The notes: a model not told the origin generated them from the letters alone. A stretch of 19,606 nucleotides of DNA from Solirubrobacterales bacterium 70-9 (GCA_001898095.1 MKSH01000275.1:25377-44982); one strand, 5' to 3'. Counted from the first letter of the stretch, positions 6,877-14,486 are shown. A program made the numbers and translations.

Positions 6877-6943
6877 CGTCCCCACCTGGCGTTCGCAGTT
6901 ACCCGTACCGGCTACGGGGAACTGCGAACGCCAGGTGGGGACG
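6877..6943. repeat. Hairpin D: perfect 24-bp inverted repeat with nested inner stem
   Basis: Arms 6877-6900 and 6920-6943 are perfectly complementary, with an arm core of CCACCTGGCGTTCGCAGTT. Inside the loop CCCGTA and TACGGG pair again around CCGGC. It ends 10 nt beyond the stop of the minus-strand ALDH-like gene and is the best terminator candidate for it. Confidence 0.9.
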
Positions 6944-6953
6944 TGGGGTCGGC

Positions 6954-8426
6954 CTAGTCGACCCTGCCGGCCACCGGCTGCGTGAAGACGCGCCAATCGG
7001 GGGCCGTGGCGGCGGCGACCTCAGCTTCGGTGGGACAGGTGCCGAGGGCAACGAAGCCGCGGTCGGAGCCGAGGGCGGCGAGGAAGCGGGAGCGTTCGGC
7101 GGCGTCGCCGCCGAGGAGCGCCGACCAGGAACGGGGCATCGCGTCGCGGTGGGCAAGCGCCTCCTCGAGGTCGGCGTAGGAGGCGAGGAAGAGGACCGGC
7201 GCGCGCACCGCGGCGAGCGTCGCGGGGTCGGGCGCGGCCGGCAGGCGGACGAGGGCAGGCTCGGCGAAATAGGCATCGGAAAAGGCGGCGAGGTCGCGGT
7301 CCTCGCCGCCGGCAAGTAGCTCGCCGCCCTCGGCTTCGGCGGACTGGACGGCGTCGAGGTGGTCGCGATAGGCGTCGAGGTCGGGCAGCGGCCCGAGCGC
7401 CGTCGCCGAATCGAGCGGGTCGCCGATCTGCAACGCAGCGATGGCGTCGCCCAACCGCCGCTCCAGGTCGGCGACGAGCGACTCGTGGACGAGCAGCAGC
7501 CGCAGCGCCGCCGACGAGCGGCCCGCGCCGGCCACGGTCACCGCGAGCGCCTCGCGGGCGACGAGGTCCAGGTCGGCCCCCGGCGCCGCGATCGCGACGT
7601 TGGCCGCCGGCGCAGGCGGCCGAACCGTGAGCGCGATCGCGTCCTCGCCGGCGAGCGCCTCCGCCGCATCGGCCTCGCCGAGCACGAGCGAGTGGAGTCC
7701 CGCCGAACCGGTAGAGCTTGTCCAACCCGTGGCGGCGAGAGCGGAGGCGACCAGGGCGGCGACGGCGGTCGCGACCAGAGGGGCGCCGGGGAGCCAGACG
7801 ACCGGGTCGCCGCAGGCGAGCGCCGGCGGCGCGGCGGTCGCCCAGTCGAGCAGCGGCAGCTCGGCCGAGCCGAGGACGGCGACGGGTCCAAGCGGGCGCC
7901 GGACGGCGAAGCGACCGGTCTGCATCGGAACCCGAAAGGCGGCGGCCGGCGGCGCGGGGGACGCGGTGGCGGGGAGCGCGGCGACCTCTTGGGCGGTGGT
8001 GGCGGCGCTCGCGCAGGCATCGACGGCTGCCCCGACCTCGGCGCGCGCGGCCGTGAGGGGCTTTCCGGTCTCGATCGTGATCAGGTCCGCCAGCTCGGGA
8101 GCGTAGCGGTCCAGGGCGGCGGCGATCGCCGTCACGGCGGCGGCGCGGGACTCGGGGGCGGCAGTGCGCCACTCGGTGAAGGCCGTCGCCGCTCGGGCCG
8201 CGGCGGCGATCGCGTCGGCGGCGCTTGCGCCTTCGAGGGCGGCGACCTCCTCGCCGTCGATCGGGGACGTCACCGGGATGGCGGCGCCGTCCGCCACGGC
8301 GGGCTCTACCCCGCACGCCCGCAGCGCGGCGAGAGCGCGATCGCGGGGCGCCTCAGCCGGCCGCCCGGTCGGTCCCTCGCCCGTCGGCTCGCCGGCGGGC
8401 TCGGTCGGCAGTGGTCCGGAGGTCAT
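6954..8426 (-). CDS. Catalytically degenerate aldehyde-dehydrogenase-fold protein
   Basis: The 490-residue length and overall pattern are those of the ALDH superfamily: SPIDGEEVAALEGAS, DLITIETGKPLTAARAEV (about 114-131), RRPLGPVAVLGSAELPLL, VVWLPGAPL and ALRLLLVHESL. Every expected active-site residue is changed. The NAD-binding Lys of VVxKP is Leu212. The oxyanion Asn in the PWN/PFN motif aligns to Glu189. The ELGG general-base motif is replaced by Pro/Ala-rich sequence (PPAPAANVAIA). The nucleophilic Cys of GQRC aligns to Ser304/305 (GRSSAALR). The frame is open and its base composition matches its neighbours, so it seems maintained rather than decaying. The ATG lies 12 nt after the FadR stop, suggesting co-transcription. 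It might be a pseudoenzyme partner or sensor for the hydroxyproline pathway; that is inference. The N-terminal 25 residues are low-complexity. Confidence 0.8.
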   Translation of the reverse strand: MTSGPLPTEPAGEPTGEGPTGRPAEAPRDRALAALRACGVEPAVADGAAIPVTSPIDGEEVAALEGASAADAIAAAARAATAFTEWRTAAPESRAAAVTAIAAALDRYAPELADLITIETGKPLTAARAEVGAAVDACASAATTAQEVAALPATASPAPPAAAFRVPMQTGRFAVRRPLGPVAVLGSAELPLLDWATAAPPALACGDPVVWLPGAPLVATAVAALVASALAATGWTSSTGSAGLHSLVLGEADAAEALAGEDAIALTVRPPAPAANVAIAAPGADLDLVAREALAVTVAGAGRSSAALRLLLVHESLVADLERRLGDAIAALQIGDPLDSATALGPLPDLDAYRDHLDAVQSAEAEGGELLAGGEDRDLAAFSDAYFAEPALVRLPAAPDPATLAAVRAPVLFLASYADLEEALAHRDAMPRSWSALLGGDAAERSRFLAALGSDRGFVALGTCPTEAEVAAATAPDWRVFTQPVAGRVD

Positions 8427-8438
8427 CCCGGAAAGATG

Positions 8439-9272
8439 TCAGCCGGAGGCGCGCTCGTCCTCGGGGCCGCGGAGATAGGGCGGCAGGCGGTTCGTCATCC
8501 CGCGGCCGAGGACGTCTTCGACCAGCAACTCGAAGTGCTCGAGGTGGCGGTGCATCTCCGCCTCGACCTCTTCGGGGCGGCCGCGGCGCAGGGCGCGGAG
8601 GGTGTCGCGGTGGAGCTCGGCGCCGAAGTCGATGTCCTCGCCGGTGCGCAGCATGCTGTCGCGCTCGACCGCGAGGCGGCGGAAGATGTCGACCAGGGTG
8701 CCCTCCAGGGTGGGGCTGTCGGCGGCCTGCCACATCACCCGGTGGAAGAGGTCGTGGGACTGCTCGTAGCGGGCGCGGTCGTCGCGGTGGCGCTCCAGCA
8801 TCTCGATCGAGCGCTCCATGCGGGCGAAGTGGTCTTCGGTCCCGCGCAGGGCGGCCAGCTGGGCGATCCGCGGGTCGACCACCCGGCGCGCCTCCAGCAG
8901 CTTGTAGATCTCGTCGCCGCTCTGGCTCGAGTGGACCGAGGCGGTCAGCTCCGGCGGCACCCAGATCGAGACGACCTCGGGGCCGCCGCTGCGCCCCGCC
9001 CGCACCTCCAGCACGCCGGCGTCGACGAGGACCTGGATCGCCGCCCGCACGGTAGGCCGCGAGACCTGCATCGTCGTCGCCAGCGCCCGCTCGCTGGGCA
9101 GCATGTCCCCTTCGTGGACGACGCCGGAGCGGATCACGTCGGCGATCTGGTGGACGACGTTGTCGAGCGTCGCCCGGGTGCGGACCGGGGTGAAGAGCGC
9201 GGAATCGGCGCGGTCGCCGACGGATCCGGTGGGAGACGTGCTCATTGGCGAGGGAATGTAGCTGACGGCCAC
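8439..9272 (-). CDS. FadR-subfamily GntR transcriptional regulator
   Basis: The N-terminal winged helix occupies about residues 32-98 (LDNVVHQIADVIRSG, LPSERALATTMQVSRPTVR, VLVDAGVLEVRAGRSGG). An FCD ligand domain follows (about 118-250) with the metal-ligand pattern D174, H177, H221 and H243 in SHDLFH, ELHRDT and HRHLEH. The 277-residue length is normal, with a slightly long N-terminus. GTG 9272 is preceded by AAAAAAGG at a suitable distance; the ATG at 9245 (MSTSPTG) is the alternative. FCD regulators bind carboxylic or amino acids and usually repress nearby catabolic genes. This one diverges from the hydroxyproline-type operon and probably controls it and itself. The degenerate ALDH gene follows 12 nt after its stop. 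Confidence 0.93.
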   Translation of the reverse strand: MAVSYIPSPMSTSPTGSVGDRADSALFTPVRTRATLDNVVHQIADVIRSGVVHEGDMLPSERALATTMQVSRPTVRAAIQVLVDAGVLEVRAGRSGGPEVVSIWVPPELTASVHSSQSGDEIYKLLEARRVVDPRIAQLAALRGTEDHFARMERSIEMLERHRDDRARYEQSHDLFHRVMWQAADSPTLEGTLVDIFRRLAVERDSMLRTGEDIDFGAELHRDTLRALRRGRPEEVEAEMHRHLEHFELLVEDVLGRGMTNRLPPYLRGPEDERASG

Positions 9273-9288
9273 GTCGCTTACCTTTTTT

Positions 9289-9328
9289 GGTCATCCAGTT
9301 GACAATTAATGGTTCATCGGCGTATGTT
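9289..9328 (+). promoter_or_regulatory. Promoter and candidate FadR operator for the hydroxyproline-type operon
   Basis: TTGACA (9299-9304) is a perfect -35 box; TATGTT (9323-9328) follows after 18 bases as the -10. Overlapping it are TGGTCATCCA (9289-9298), a TGG-N4-CCA half-palindrome like those bound by FadR-type proteins, and a near-direct repeat GGTCATC/GGTTCATC (from 9290 and 9311). The operator role is inferred. A small GC hairpin (GGCGG 9348-9352 / CCGCC 9358-9362) lies in the leader. Confidence 0.6.
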
Positions 9329-9368
9329 GGCGGCCCGTCACCCACCTGGCGGCAGGACCGCCGCGTTT

Positions 9369-9375
9369 GAGGAGG
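9369..9375 (+). promoter_or_regulatory. Strong ribosome binding site deciding a TTG start
   Basis: GAGGAGG ends four bases before TTG 9380, supporting this unusual start codon for the first gene of the operon. No other in-frame start lies nearby. Confidence 0.75.
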
Positions 9376-9379
9376 AAAG

Positions 9380-10294
9380 TTGAGCAAGCAAGTCGCCTTC
9401 GAGGGAATCCTCCCGGCGCTGATCACCCCGCTGACCGCCGACGCCGGGGCGGTCGACTACGCCGCCCTGACCACGATCGTCGAGGACCTGATCGCGGCCG
9501 GCGTCCACGGTCTCGTCCCCTGCGGCAGCACCGGCGAGTTCGTCACCCTGAGCCACGACGAGCGTCGCGCGGTGGTCGAGACGGTGACCGGCGCCGCCGC
9601 CGACCGCGTCCCGGTGGTCGTCCACACCGGCGCCCTCTCCACCGCCGAGACGGTCGAGTTCAGCATCCACGCCGAGGCCGCCGGCGCCGCCGCGGTGATG
9701 GTCGTGCCGCCCTTCTACGAGCAGCTGAGCGAGCGCGAGCTGCTCGCCCACTTCGCCGCCGTCGCCGACGCCGTCTCGGTGCCGCTCATGTACTACAACC
9801 TGCCCGGCGCGACCGGGGTCGAGCTGACCTTCGAGCAGTTCCAGGAGCTGCAGCGGGTCGCCCGCGTGGAGACGCTGAAGGACACCAGCGGCAACGCGGT
9901 CGCCGGGATGGAGCTGATCCAGCGCGACGACGAGGGGCCGACCCTGCTGAACGGCATGGACAGCCTCACCTTCTCCTCCTTCGCCGCCGGCGCCCGCGCC
10001 GCGATCTGGGGCGCCGCCAACTTCCTCCCCCGCGAGGCGGTCGAGCTGCACCGCCTGCTCGCGGTCGAGAACGACCTCGTCGGCGCGCGCGAGCTGTGGA
10101 AGCGGATCTACCCGATCTGCGCCTTCCTCGAGTCGCACAGCTACACCGTCGCGGTGAAGGAAGCCTGCGACCTCGTCGGCCTCCCGACCGGGACGCTGCG
10201 CCGGCCGCTGCTGCCGCTGGAGCCGGCCGAGCGGGCAGAGCTCGCCGGGCTGCTGGAGAAGGCCGGGGTCGGGCCGGTGGGCGCGGGCCGATGA
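9380..10294 (+). CDS. DHDPS-family enzyme, probable 1-pyrroline-4-hydroxy-2-carboxylate deaminase
   Basis: This 304-residue (beta/alpha)8 class I lyase has the GSTGE carboxylate-binding motif (residues 49-53), catalytic Tyr in YYNLPG (Y139) and the Schiff-base Lys in TLKDTSG (K167). The length is standard for the dihydrodipicolinate synthase/N-acetylneuraminate lyase superfamily. It is not a convincing lysine-biosynthesis DapA, because it heads an operon with a proline-racemase-family enzyme and an aldehyde dehydrogenase. That trio defines 4-hydroxyproline degradation, where the DHDPS member deaminates and dehydrates pyrroline-4-hydroxy-2-carboxylate to 2-oxoglutarate semialdehyde. The TTG start is backed by GAGGAGG. 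Its TGA overlaps the next ATG by four bases (ATGA). Superfamily is certain; the specific reaction is inferred from context. Confidence 0.88.
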   Translation: MSKQVAFEGILPALITPLTADAGAVDYAALTTIVEDLIAAGVHGLVPCGSTGEFVTLSHDERRAVVETVTGAAADRVPVVVHTGALSTAETVEFSIHAEAAGAAAVMVVPPFYEQLSERELLAHFAAVADAVSVPLMYYNLPGATGVELTFEQFQELQRVARVETLKDTSGNAVAGMELIQRDDEGPTLLNGMDSLTFSSFAAGARAAIWGAANFLPREAVELHRLLAVENDLVGARELWKRIYPICAFLESHSYTVAVKEACDLVGLPTGTLRRPLLPLEPAERAELAGLLEKAGVGPVGAGR

Positions 10295-11361
10295 GGTTCG
10301 AGCGCGTCCTCCGCACGGTCGACGCCCACTGCGAGGGCGAGGCCACCCGGGTCGTCGTCGGCGGCCTCGTCGACGTCCCCGGCGAGACCCTCTTCGACAA
10401 ACGCCGCTACCTCGAAACCGAGCGCGACGACCTCCGGCAGACCCTGCTCTTCGAGCCGCGCGGCCAGTCCTGCCTCTCCGCCGTCTTCGTCTTCCCCTCC
10501 CACGACCCGGCGGCCGATCTCGGCTTCGTGATCATGGAGGGCACCGACTATCCGCCGATGTCGGGGACGAACACGATCAACACCGTCACCGTCCTGCTGG
10601 AGACGGGGATGCTGCCGATGGTCGAACCGCTGACCGAGCTGACCCTGGAGACGCCCGCCGGGCTGGTCGGCGTGACCGCCCTCTGCCAGGACGGCAAGTG
10701 CGTCGAGGTGACCTTCCGCAACGTGCCCTCCTTCGCCACCCACCTCGACGCCAAGGTCGAGGTCGAGGGCCACGGCACGCTTTCCTGCGACGTCGCCTAC
10801 GGCGGTCACTTCTTCGGCCTCGTCGACGCCAACCAGCTCGGCTTCGAGATCGTCGCCGAGGAGGCCCACGACCTGGCCGGCCTCGGCGAGCGGATCAAGA
10901 CCGCGATCGGCGAGCAGCTCGACGTCTCCCACCCCGGCAACCCCGGCATCCACGACATCGGCCTCTTCGTCTGGACCGGCAGGCCGCTGGTCGGCGGCAC
11001 CGCCCGCAACGCGACCGTGGTCAGCCCCGGCCGCATCGACCGCTCCCCCTGTGGCACCGCGACCACCGCCCGGATGACGACGATGGCGGCGCGCGGCGAG
11101 CTCGCGCGCGGCGAGGCCTTCATCCACGAGAGCATCCTCTCCACCACCTTCCGCGGTGAGATCGTCGAGCCGGTCCGGGTAGGGGACCAGGACGGCGTCG
11201 TCACGCAGGTGACCGGACGCGCCTGGATCTACGCGATGCAGACGCTCGGCATCGACCCCACCGACCCCTTCCCGACCGGCTACACCCTGAGCGACACCTG
11301 GGGCACCGCCGCCCCGCGCCCCTTCGACCCGGCGACCACCGATCCCCAGAATGAGAGGTAG
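10291..11361 (+). CDS. Proline racemase family enzyme, probable 4-hydroxyproline 2-epimerase
   Basis: The 356-residue product shows the family hallmarks TVDAHCEGEATRVVVGG (residues 9-25), MEGTDYPPMSGTNTIN (82-97) and DRSPCGTATTARM (250-262). The usual first catalytic Cys of the MCGH-type motif is Ser91, while the second is Cys254. Ser/Cys members exist in this family beside Cys/Cys epimerases and Cys/Thr trans-3-hydroxyproline dehydratases. Retention of the second Cys argues against the dehydratase. The likely reaction is trans-4-hydroxy-L-proline to cis-4-hydroxy-D-proline, feeding the deaminase encoded just upstream. The start overlaps the upstream stop (ATGA) and the aldehyde dehydrogenase begins three bases after its TAG. 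Whether the enzyme acts on 4- or 3-hydroxyproline or another proline derivative cannot be settled from sequence alone. Confidence 0.88.
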   Translation: MRFERVLRTVDAHCEGEATRVVVGGLVDVPGETLFDKRRYLETERDDLRQTLLFEPRGQSCLSAVFVFPSHDPAADLGFVIMEGTDYPPMSGTNTINTVTVLLETGMLPMVEPLTELTLETPAGLVGVTALCQDGKCVEVTFRNVPSFATHLDAKVEVEGHGTLSCDVAYGGHFFGLVDANQLGFEIVAEEAHDLAGLGERIKTAIGEQLDVSHPGNPGIHDIGLFVWTGRPLVGGTARNATVVSPGRIDRSPCGTATTARMTTMAARGELARGEAFIHESILSTTFRGEIVEPVRVGDQDGVVTQVTGRAWIYAMQTLGIDPTDPFPTGYTLSDTWGTAAPRPFDPATTDPQNER

Positions 11362-11364
11362 GCA

Positions 11365-12807
11365 GTGAGCACCAGCACCGACACCCAGGCCCGTAACTTC
11401 ATCGCCGGCAGTTGGGTCGACGCGGCCGAGGGCGGCGCCGAGGACATCGTCAATCCGTCCACGGCCGAGTCGATCGGGACGATGGCCGCCTCCAGCGCCG
11501 CCGACGTCGACGCCGCCGTGTCCGCCGCCCGCGCGGCGCTCCCCGCCTGGCGCGCGCAGACCCCCGCCACCCGCGCCCAGGCGCTCTTCGCGCTGGCCGA
11601 CCTCTGCCGGCAGAACTTCGACGAGCTGGCCCGCTACGAGGCGCTCGACGCGGGCAAGCCGCTGACCGCGGTGCGCGAGGAGGAGCTCCCCGGGGTGATC
11701 GACGGGATGCGCTTCTTCGCCGGCGGCGCGCGGACGCTGCACGGCCCCGCTTCGACCAACTACATGGAGGGGCAGACCTCGATCATGCGCCGCGAACCGG
11801 TCGGCGTGGTCGCGGCGATCACCCCTTGGAACTACCCGCTCTGGCAGGCGGTCTGGAAGCTGGCGCCGGCGATCGCGACCGGCAACACCGTGGTGCTGAA
11901 GCCGGCCGAGACGACGCCGCTCTCGACCGCGCGCCTGGTCGAGCTGGCCGGGGAGATCCTGCCCCCGGGCGTGCTGAACCTGGTGCAGGGATTCGGCGAC
12001 CCGGTCGGCGCCGCGCTCGCCGCCCATCCCCACGTCGACCTCGTCTCCTTCACCGGCTCCGTGCGCGCCGGCCAGGCTGTCGCCCACGCCGCCGCCGACG
12101 GGGTGAAGCGCGTGGTGATGGAGCTCGGCGGCAACGCCCCGGTGATCGTCTTCGACGACGCCGACCTCGATGCCTCGTTCGAGACGCTGGCGATGGCGGG
12201 CCTCTACAACGCGGGCCAGGAGTGCACCGCGGCGAGCCGCATCCTGGTCGCCTCCTCACTCCAGGACCGCCTCGTCGAGGGCCTCGCCGCCGCCGCCCGC
12301 AAGCTGCGGATCGGCGACACGATGGACCCCGAGACGGAGCTCGGGCCGCTGAACTCGGCCGCCCACCGCGAACGGGTCGAGGCGATCCTCGCCCGCCGTC
12401 CCGCCCACTCCGACCTCGCCCTCGGCGGCGGCCGTCCCGACCTCCCCGGCTACTTCGTCGAGCCGACGATCGTCACCGGCCTGCACCAGGACGACGAGCT
12501 GATCCAGGAGGAGATCTTCGGCCCGGTCTTCACCGTGCAGACCTTCGACTCCGAGGAGGAGGCGCTGCGGCTCGGCAACGACACCCGCTTCGGCCTCGCC
12601 GCCTCGGTCTGGACCTCGGACGTCGGCCGCGCGATCCGGGTCGGCAACGAGCTCGACTTCGGCACCGTCTGGATCAACAACCACTTTGCCTTCTCCCCCG
12701 AGCTGCCGGTCGGCGGCTTCGGCGAGTCCGGGTACGGCAAGGAGGGGTCCTCGCTCGGCGTCGAGGAGTTCACCCGGATCAAGGTCATGACGATCAACGC
12801 CGCCTGA
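11365..12807 (+). CDS. NAD(P)-dependent aldehyde dehydrogenase
   Basis: This is a complete ALDH of 480 residues with oxyanion Asn156 (PWNYPLW), nucleotide-binding Lys179 (VVLKPAE), FTGSV (229-233), general base Glu253 (ELGGN) and nucleophile Cys287 (GQECTAASR). The C-terminal GGFGESGYGKEG and EFTRIK are also present. Sequence texture is closest to gamma-aminobutyraldehyde/betaine-aldehyde dehydrogenases. In this operon it most plausibly oxidises 2-oxoglutarate semialdehyde to 2-oxoglutarate, the last step of hydroxyproline breakdown. GTG 11365 is preceded by GAGAGG six bases upstream. It contrasts sharply with the residue-stripped ALDH at 6954-8426. An alternative is oxidation of an aldehyde produced by the GMC enzyme four bases downstream. 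Confidence 0.92.
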   Translation: MSTSTDTQARNFIAGSWVDAAEGGAEDIVNPSTAESIGTMAASSAADVDAAVSAARAALPAWRAQTPATRAQALFALADLCRQNFDELARYEALDAGKPLTAVREEELPGVIDGMRFFAGGARTLHGPASTNYMEGQTSIMRREPVGVVAAITPWNYPLWQAVWKLAPAIATGNTVVLKPAETTPLSTARLVELAGEILPPGVLNLVQGFGDPVGAALAAHPHVDLVSFTGSVRAGQAVAHAAADGVKRVVMELGGNAPVIVFDDADLDASFETLAMAGLYNAGQECTAASRILVASSLQDRLVEGLAAAARKLRIGDTMDPETELGPLNSAAHRERVEAILARRPAHSDLALGGGRPDLPGYFVEPTIVTGLHQDDELIQEEIFGPVFTVQTFDSEEEALRLGNDTRFGLAASVWTSDVGRAIRVGNELDFGTVWINNHFAFSPELPVGGFGESGYGKEGSSLGVEEFTRIKVMTINAA

Positions 12808-12811
12808 CGCG

Positions 12812-14440
12812 ATGGGCGAGCGGTTGGAAGCAGACGTCGTGGTGATCGGCTCCGGTCCGTCGGGGTCGATCGTCACCCACACCCTGGCGACCGCCGGGGT
12901 CGACGTCGTCTGCCTCGAGCAGGGCGACTGGATCAACCCCTCGGACTTCGGCACCAACGAGCCCGAGTGGGAGCTCTCGATCCAGCAGCGGTGGGCGCAC
13001 GACCCGAACGTGCGCATGGCGCCCGCCGACTACCCGGTCGAGGTGAGCGACTCCGACATGTGGCCGGTGATGCTGAACGCGGTCGGCGGCACCAGCCTCT
13101 TCTACGGCGCCGAGTGGGTGCGGCTGATGGCGAGCGACTTCCGCCTGCGCAGCTCGGAGGGGATCTGCGACGACTGGCCGATCTCCTACGCGGAGCTGAA
13201 GCCCTTCCACGACGAGGTCGACGCCTTCCTCGGCGTCGCGGGCGTCGGCGGCGACCCGGCCTACCCGGAGGGCCTCGACTACCCGATGCCGCCGCACCCG
13301 ATCGGCAAGGTCGGGATGAAGGCGGCGGAAGGCGTGAACAAGCTCGGCTGGCACTGGTGGCCGGGCGTGAACGCGATCGCCGTCAACCGCCACAAGACGC
13401 TGGAGCGCTGCCTCCGCCACGGCGTCTGCGAGTGGGGCTGCCCGGCCGGGGCGAAGGCCTCCTTCGACCTGATCTACCTGCCGCAGGCGATCGCCGCCGG
13501 CGCCCGCCTCCTCACCGGCGCGCGGGTGAGCCGGATCGAGAGCGGGCCCGACGGGCTCGCCACCGGCGCCCACTTCGTCGACCGCGAAGGCGAGGAGAAC
13601 TTCGTCGCCGCGAAGGCGGTGGTGGTCTGCGCGAACGGGATCGGCACGCCGCGCCTGCTGCTCCTCTCCGACGGCCCCGCCCACCCGGACGGGCTCGCCA
13701 ACTCCTCCGGCCTGGTCGGCAAGAACCTGATGCTGCACCCGAACTGCACGGTGACCGGCTACTACGACGAGGACCTCGAAAGCTGGAAGGGCCCGGTGGG
13801 CGAGTCGATCCACTCGATGGAGTTCTACGAGACCCGTCCCGAGCACGACTTCGTCCGCGGCGGCAAGATGAACGTCCTCCCCACGCCCGGCCCGCTGGCG
13901 GCGGTCGAGGCGCACCGCGACCAGCCCTTCGACCAGGTGTGGGGACCGGCCTTCGCCGACGTCGCCGCCCGCCACCGCAGCGGCATCCTCTGGGCGACGA
14001 ACACCGAGGACCTGCCGGAGGAGACGAACCGGGTGACGCTCGACCCGACCCTCACCGACGGCGACGGGGTGCCGGCGCCGAAGGTCTCCTACCGGATCAG
14101 CGACAACACCCGCCGGATCCTCGACTTCCACGTCGAGCGGATGACGGAGCTGCACGAAGCCTCGGGGGCGAGCGAGATGATCGCGGTCGACGTCTGGCTC
14201 GACCAGCCCGGCCACCTGCTCGGCACCGCGCGAATGGGCGACGACCCGGAGCGCTCGGTGGTCGACTCCTACGGGCGGGCGCACGACGTGCCGAACCTGT
14301 TCGTCGCCGACGGCAGCATCTTCGTCACCGGCGGCGCCGCCAACCCGACCTCGACGATCACCGCGCTGGCCCTGCGGATCGCGAAGCACATCGTCGCCAC
14401 CGCGGCCGAGCGGCCGACCGCCGGCGGGGTCGCTCGATGA
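12812..14440 (+). CDS. GMC-family FAD dehydrogenase large subunit (gluconate/glucose dehydrogenase-like)
   Basis: The 542-residue protein has VVVIGSGPSGSIV (residues 8-21), NAVGGTSLFYGAEWVR (89-104) and a cysteine cluster C200-X5-C206-X3-C210-P. The GMC C-terminus has HLLGTARMG, SVVDSYGRAHDVPNLFVADGS and GAANPTSTITALALRIA. The cysteine spacing and the adjacent subunit-3-like gene match membrane-linked FAD dehydrogenases such as gluconate 2-dehydrogenase and FAD-glucose dehydrogenase, where these cysteines carry an Fe-S cluster. No Tat signal is apparent, and no cytochrome c subunit is encoded nearby. In this operon it may supply the otherwise missing oxidation of cis-4-hydroxy-D-proline, or handle another hydroxylated substrate; both are inferences. 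ATG lies four bases after the ALDH stop and has no SD, implying coupling. Confidence 0.9.
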   Translation: MGERLEADVVVIGSGPSGSIVTHTLATAGVDVVCLEQGDWINPSDFGTNEPEWELSIQQRWAHDPNVRMAPADYPVEVSDSDMWPVMLNAVGGTSLFYGAEWVRLMASDFRLRSSEGICDDWPISYAELKPFHDEVDAFLGVAGVGGDPAYPEGLDYPMPPHPIGKVGMKAAEGVNKLGWHWWPGVNAIAVNRHKTLERCLRHGVCEWGCPAGAKASFDLIYLPQAIAAGARLLTGARVSRIESGPDGLATGAHFVDREGEENFVAAKAVVVCANGIGTPRLLLLSDGPAHPDGLANSSGLVGKNLMLHPNCTVTGYYDEDLESWKGPVGESIHSMEFYETRPEHDFVRGGKMNVLPTPGPLAAVEAHRDQPFDQVWGPAFADVAARHRSGILWATNTEDLPEETNRVTLDPTLTDGDGVPAPKVSYRISDNTRRILDFHVERMTELHEASGASEMIAVDVWLDQPGHLLGTARMGDDPERSVVDSYGRAHDVPNLFVADGSIFVTGGAANPTSTITALALRIAKHIVATAAERPTAGGVAR

Positions 14441-14486
14441 GCGCGGTGCGGCCATCGAGCGGAGCGGTGGGATGAGCGCCGTGCGG
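14437..14486 (+). repeat. Duplicated start-codon segment (35-base offset)
   Basis: ATGAGCGCGGTGCGG at 14437-14451 recurs as ATGAGCGCCGTGCGG at 14472-14486, 14 of 15 bases identical. The first copy overlaps the GMC stop (ATGA) but is out of frame and encodes only 12 residues, ending in a TGA that overlaps the second ATG. It looks like a small duplication that displaced the original overlap. Confidence 0.6.

Larger units (their letters stand above)
6438..6953. other. Gene-free convergent gap packed with long inverted repeats
   Basis: No convincing coding sequence lies here, although both strands stay open by chance. The gap joins the 3' ends of the LacI gene (plus) and the degenerate ALDH gene (minus). 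It holds at least five hairpins and one long-range pairing, listed separately. The hairpin nearest each gene begins 33 nt past the lacI stop and 10 nt past the ALDH stop, fitting terminators at both ends. The central hairpins are not needed for that and suggest a repeat family or structured RNA. Confidence 0.85.

Noticed and set aside
6471..6943. CRISPR array or tRNA/rRNA cluster in the hairpin region
   Set aside because: The repeats are inverted, not regularly spaced direct repeats, and no tRNA-like cloverleaf or rRNA segment was recognised.
6549..7319. Open frames through the hairpin gap on both strands
   Set aside because: They translate the inverted repeats into Arg/Pro/Gly-rich text with no family resemblance and run into the ALDH-like gene.
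10141..14455. Long minus-strand open frames (10141-12087 and 12794-14455) opposite the hydroxyproline-type operon
   Set aside because: They lie opposite racemase, ALDH and GMC genes with exact family motifs, and their products are low-complexity.
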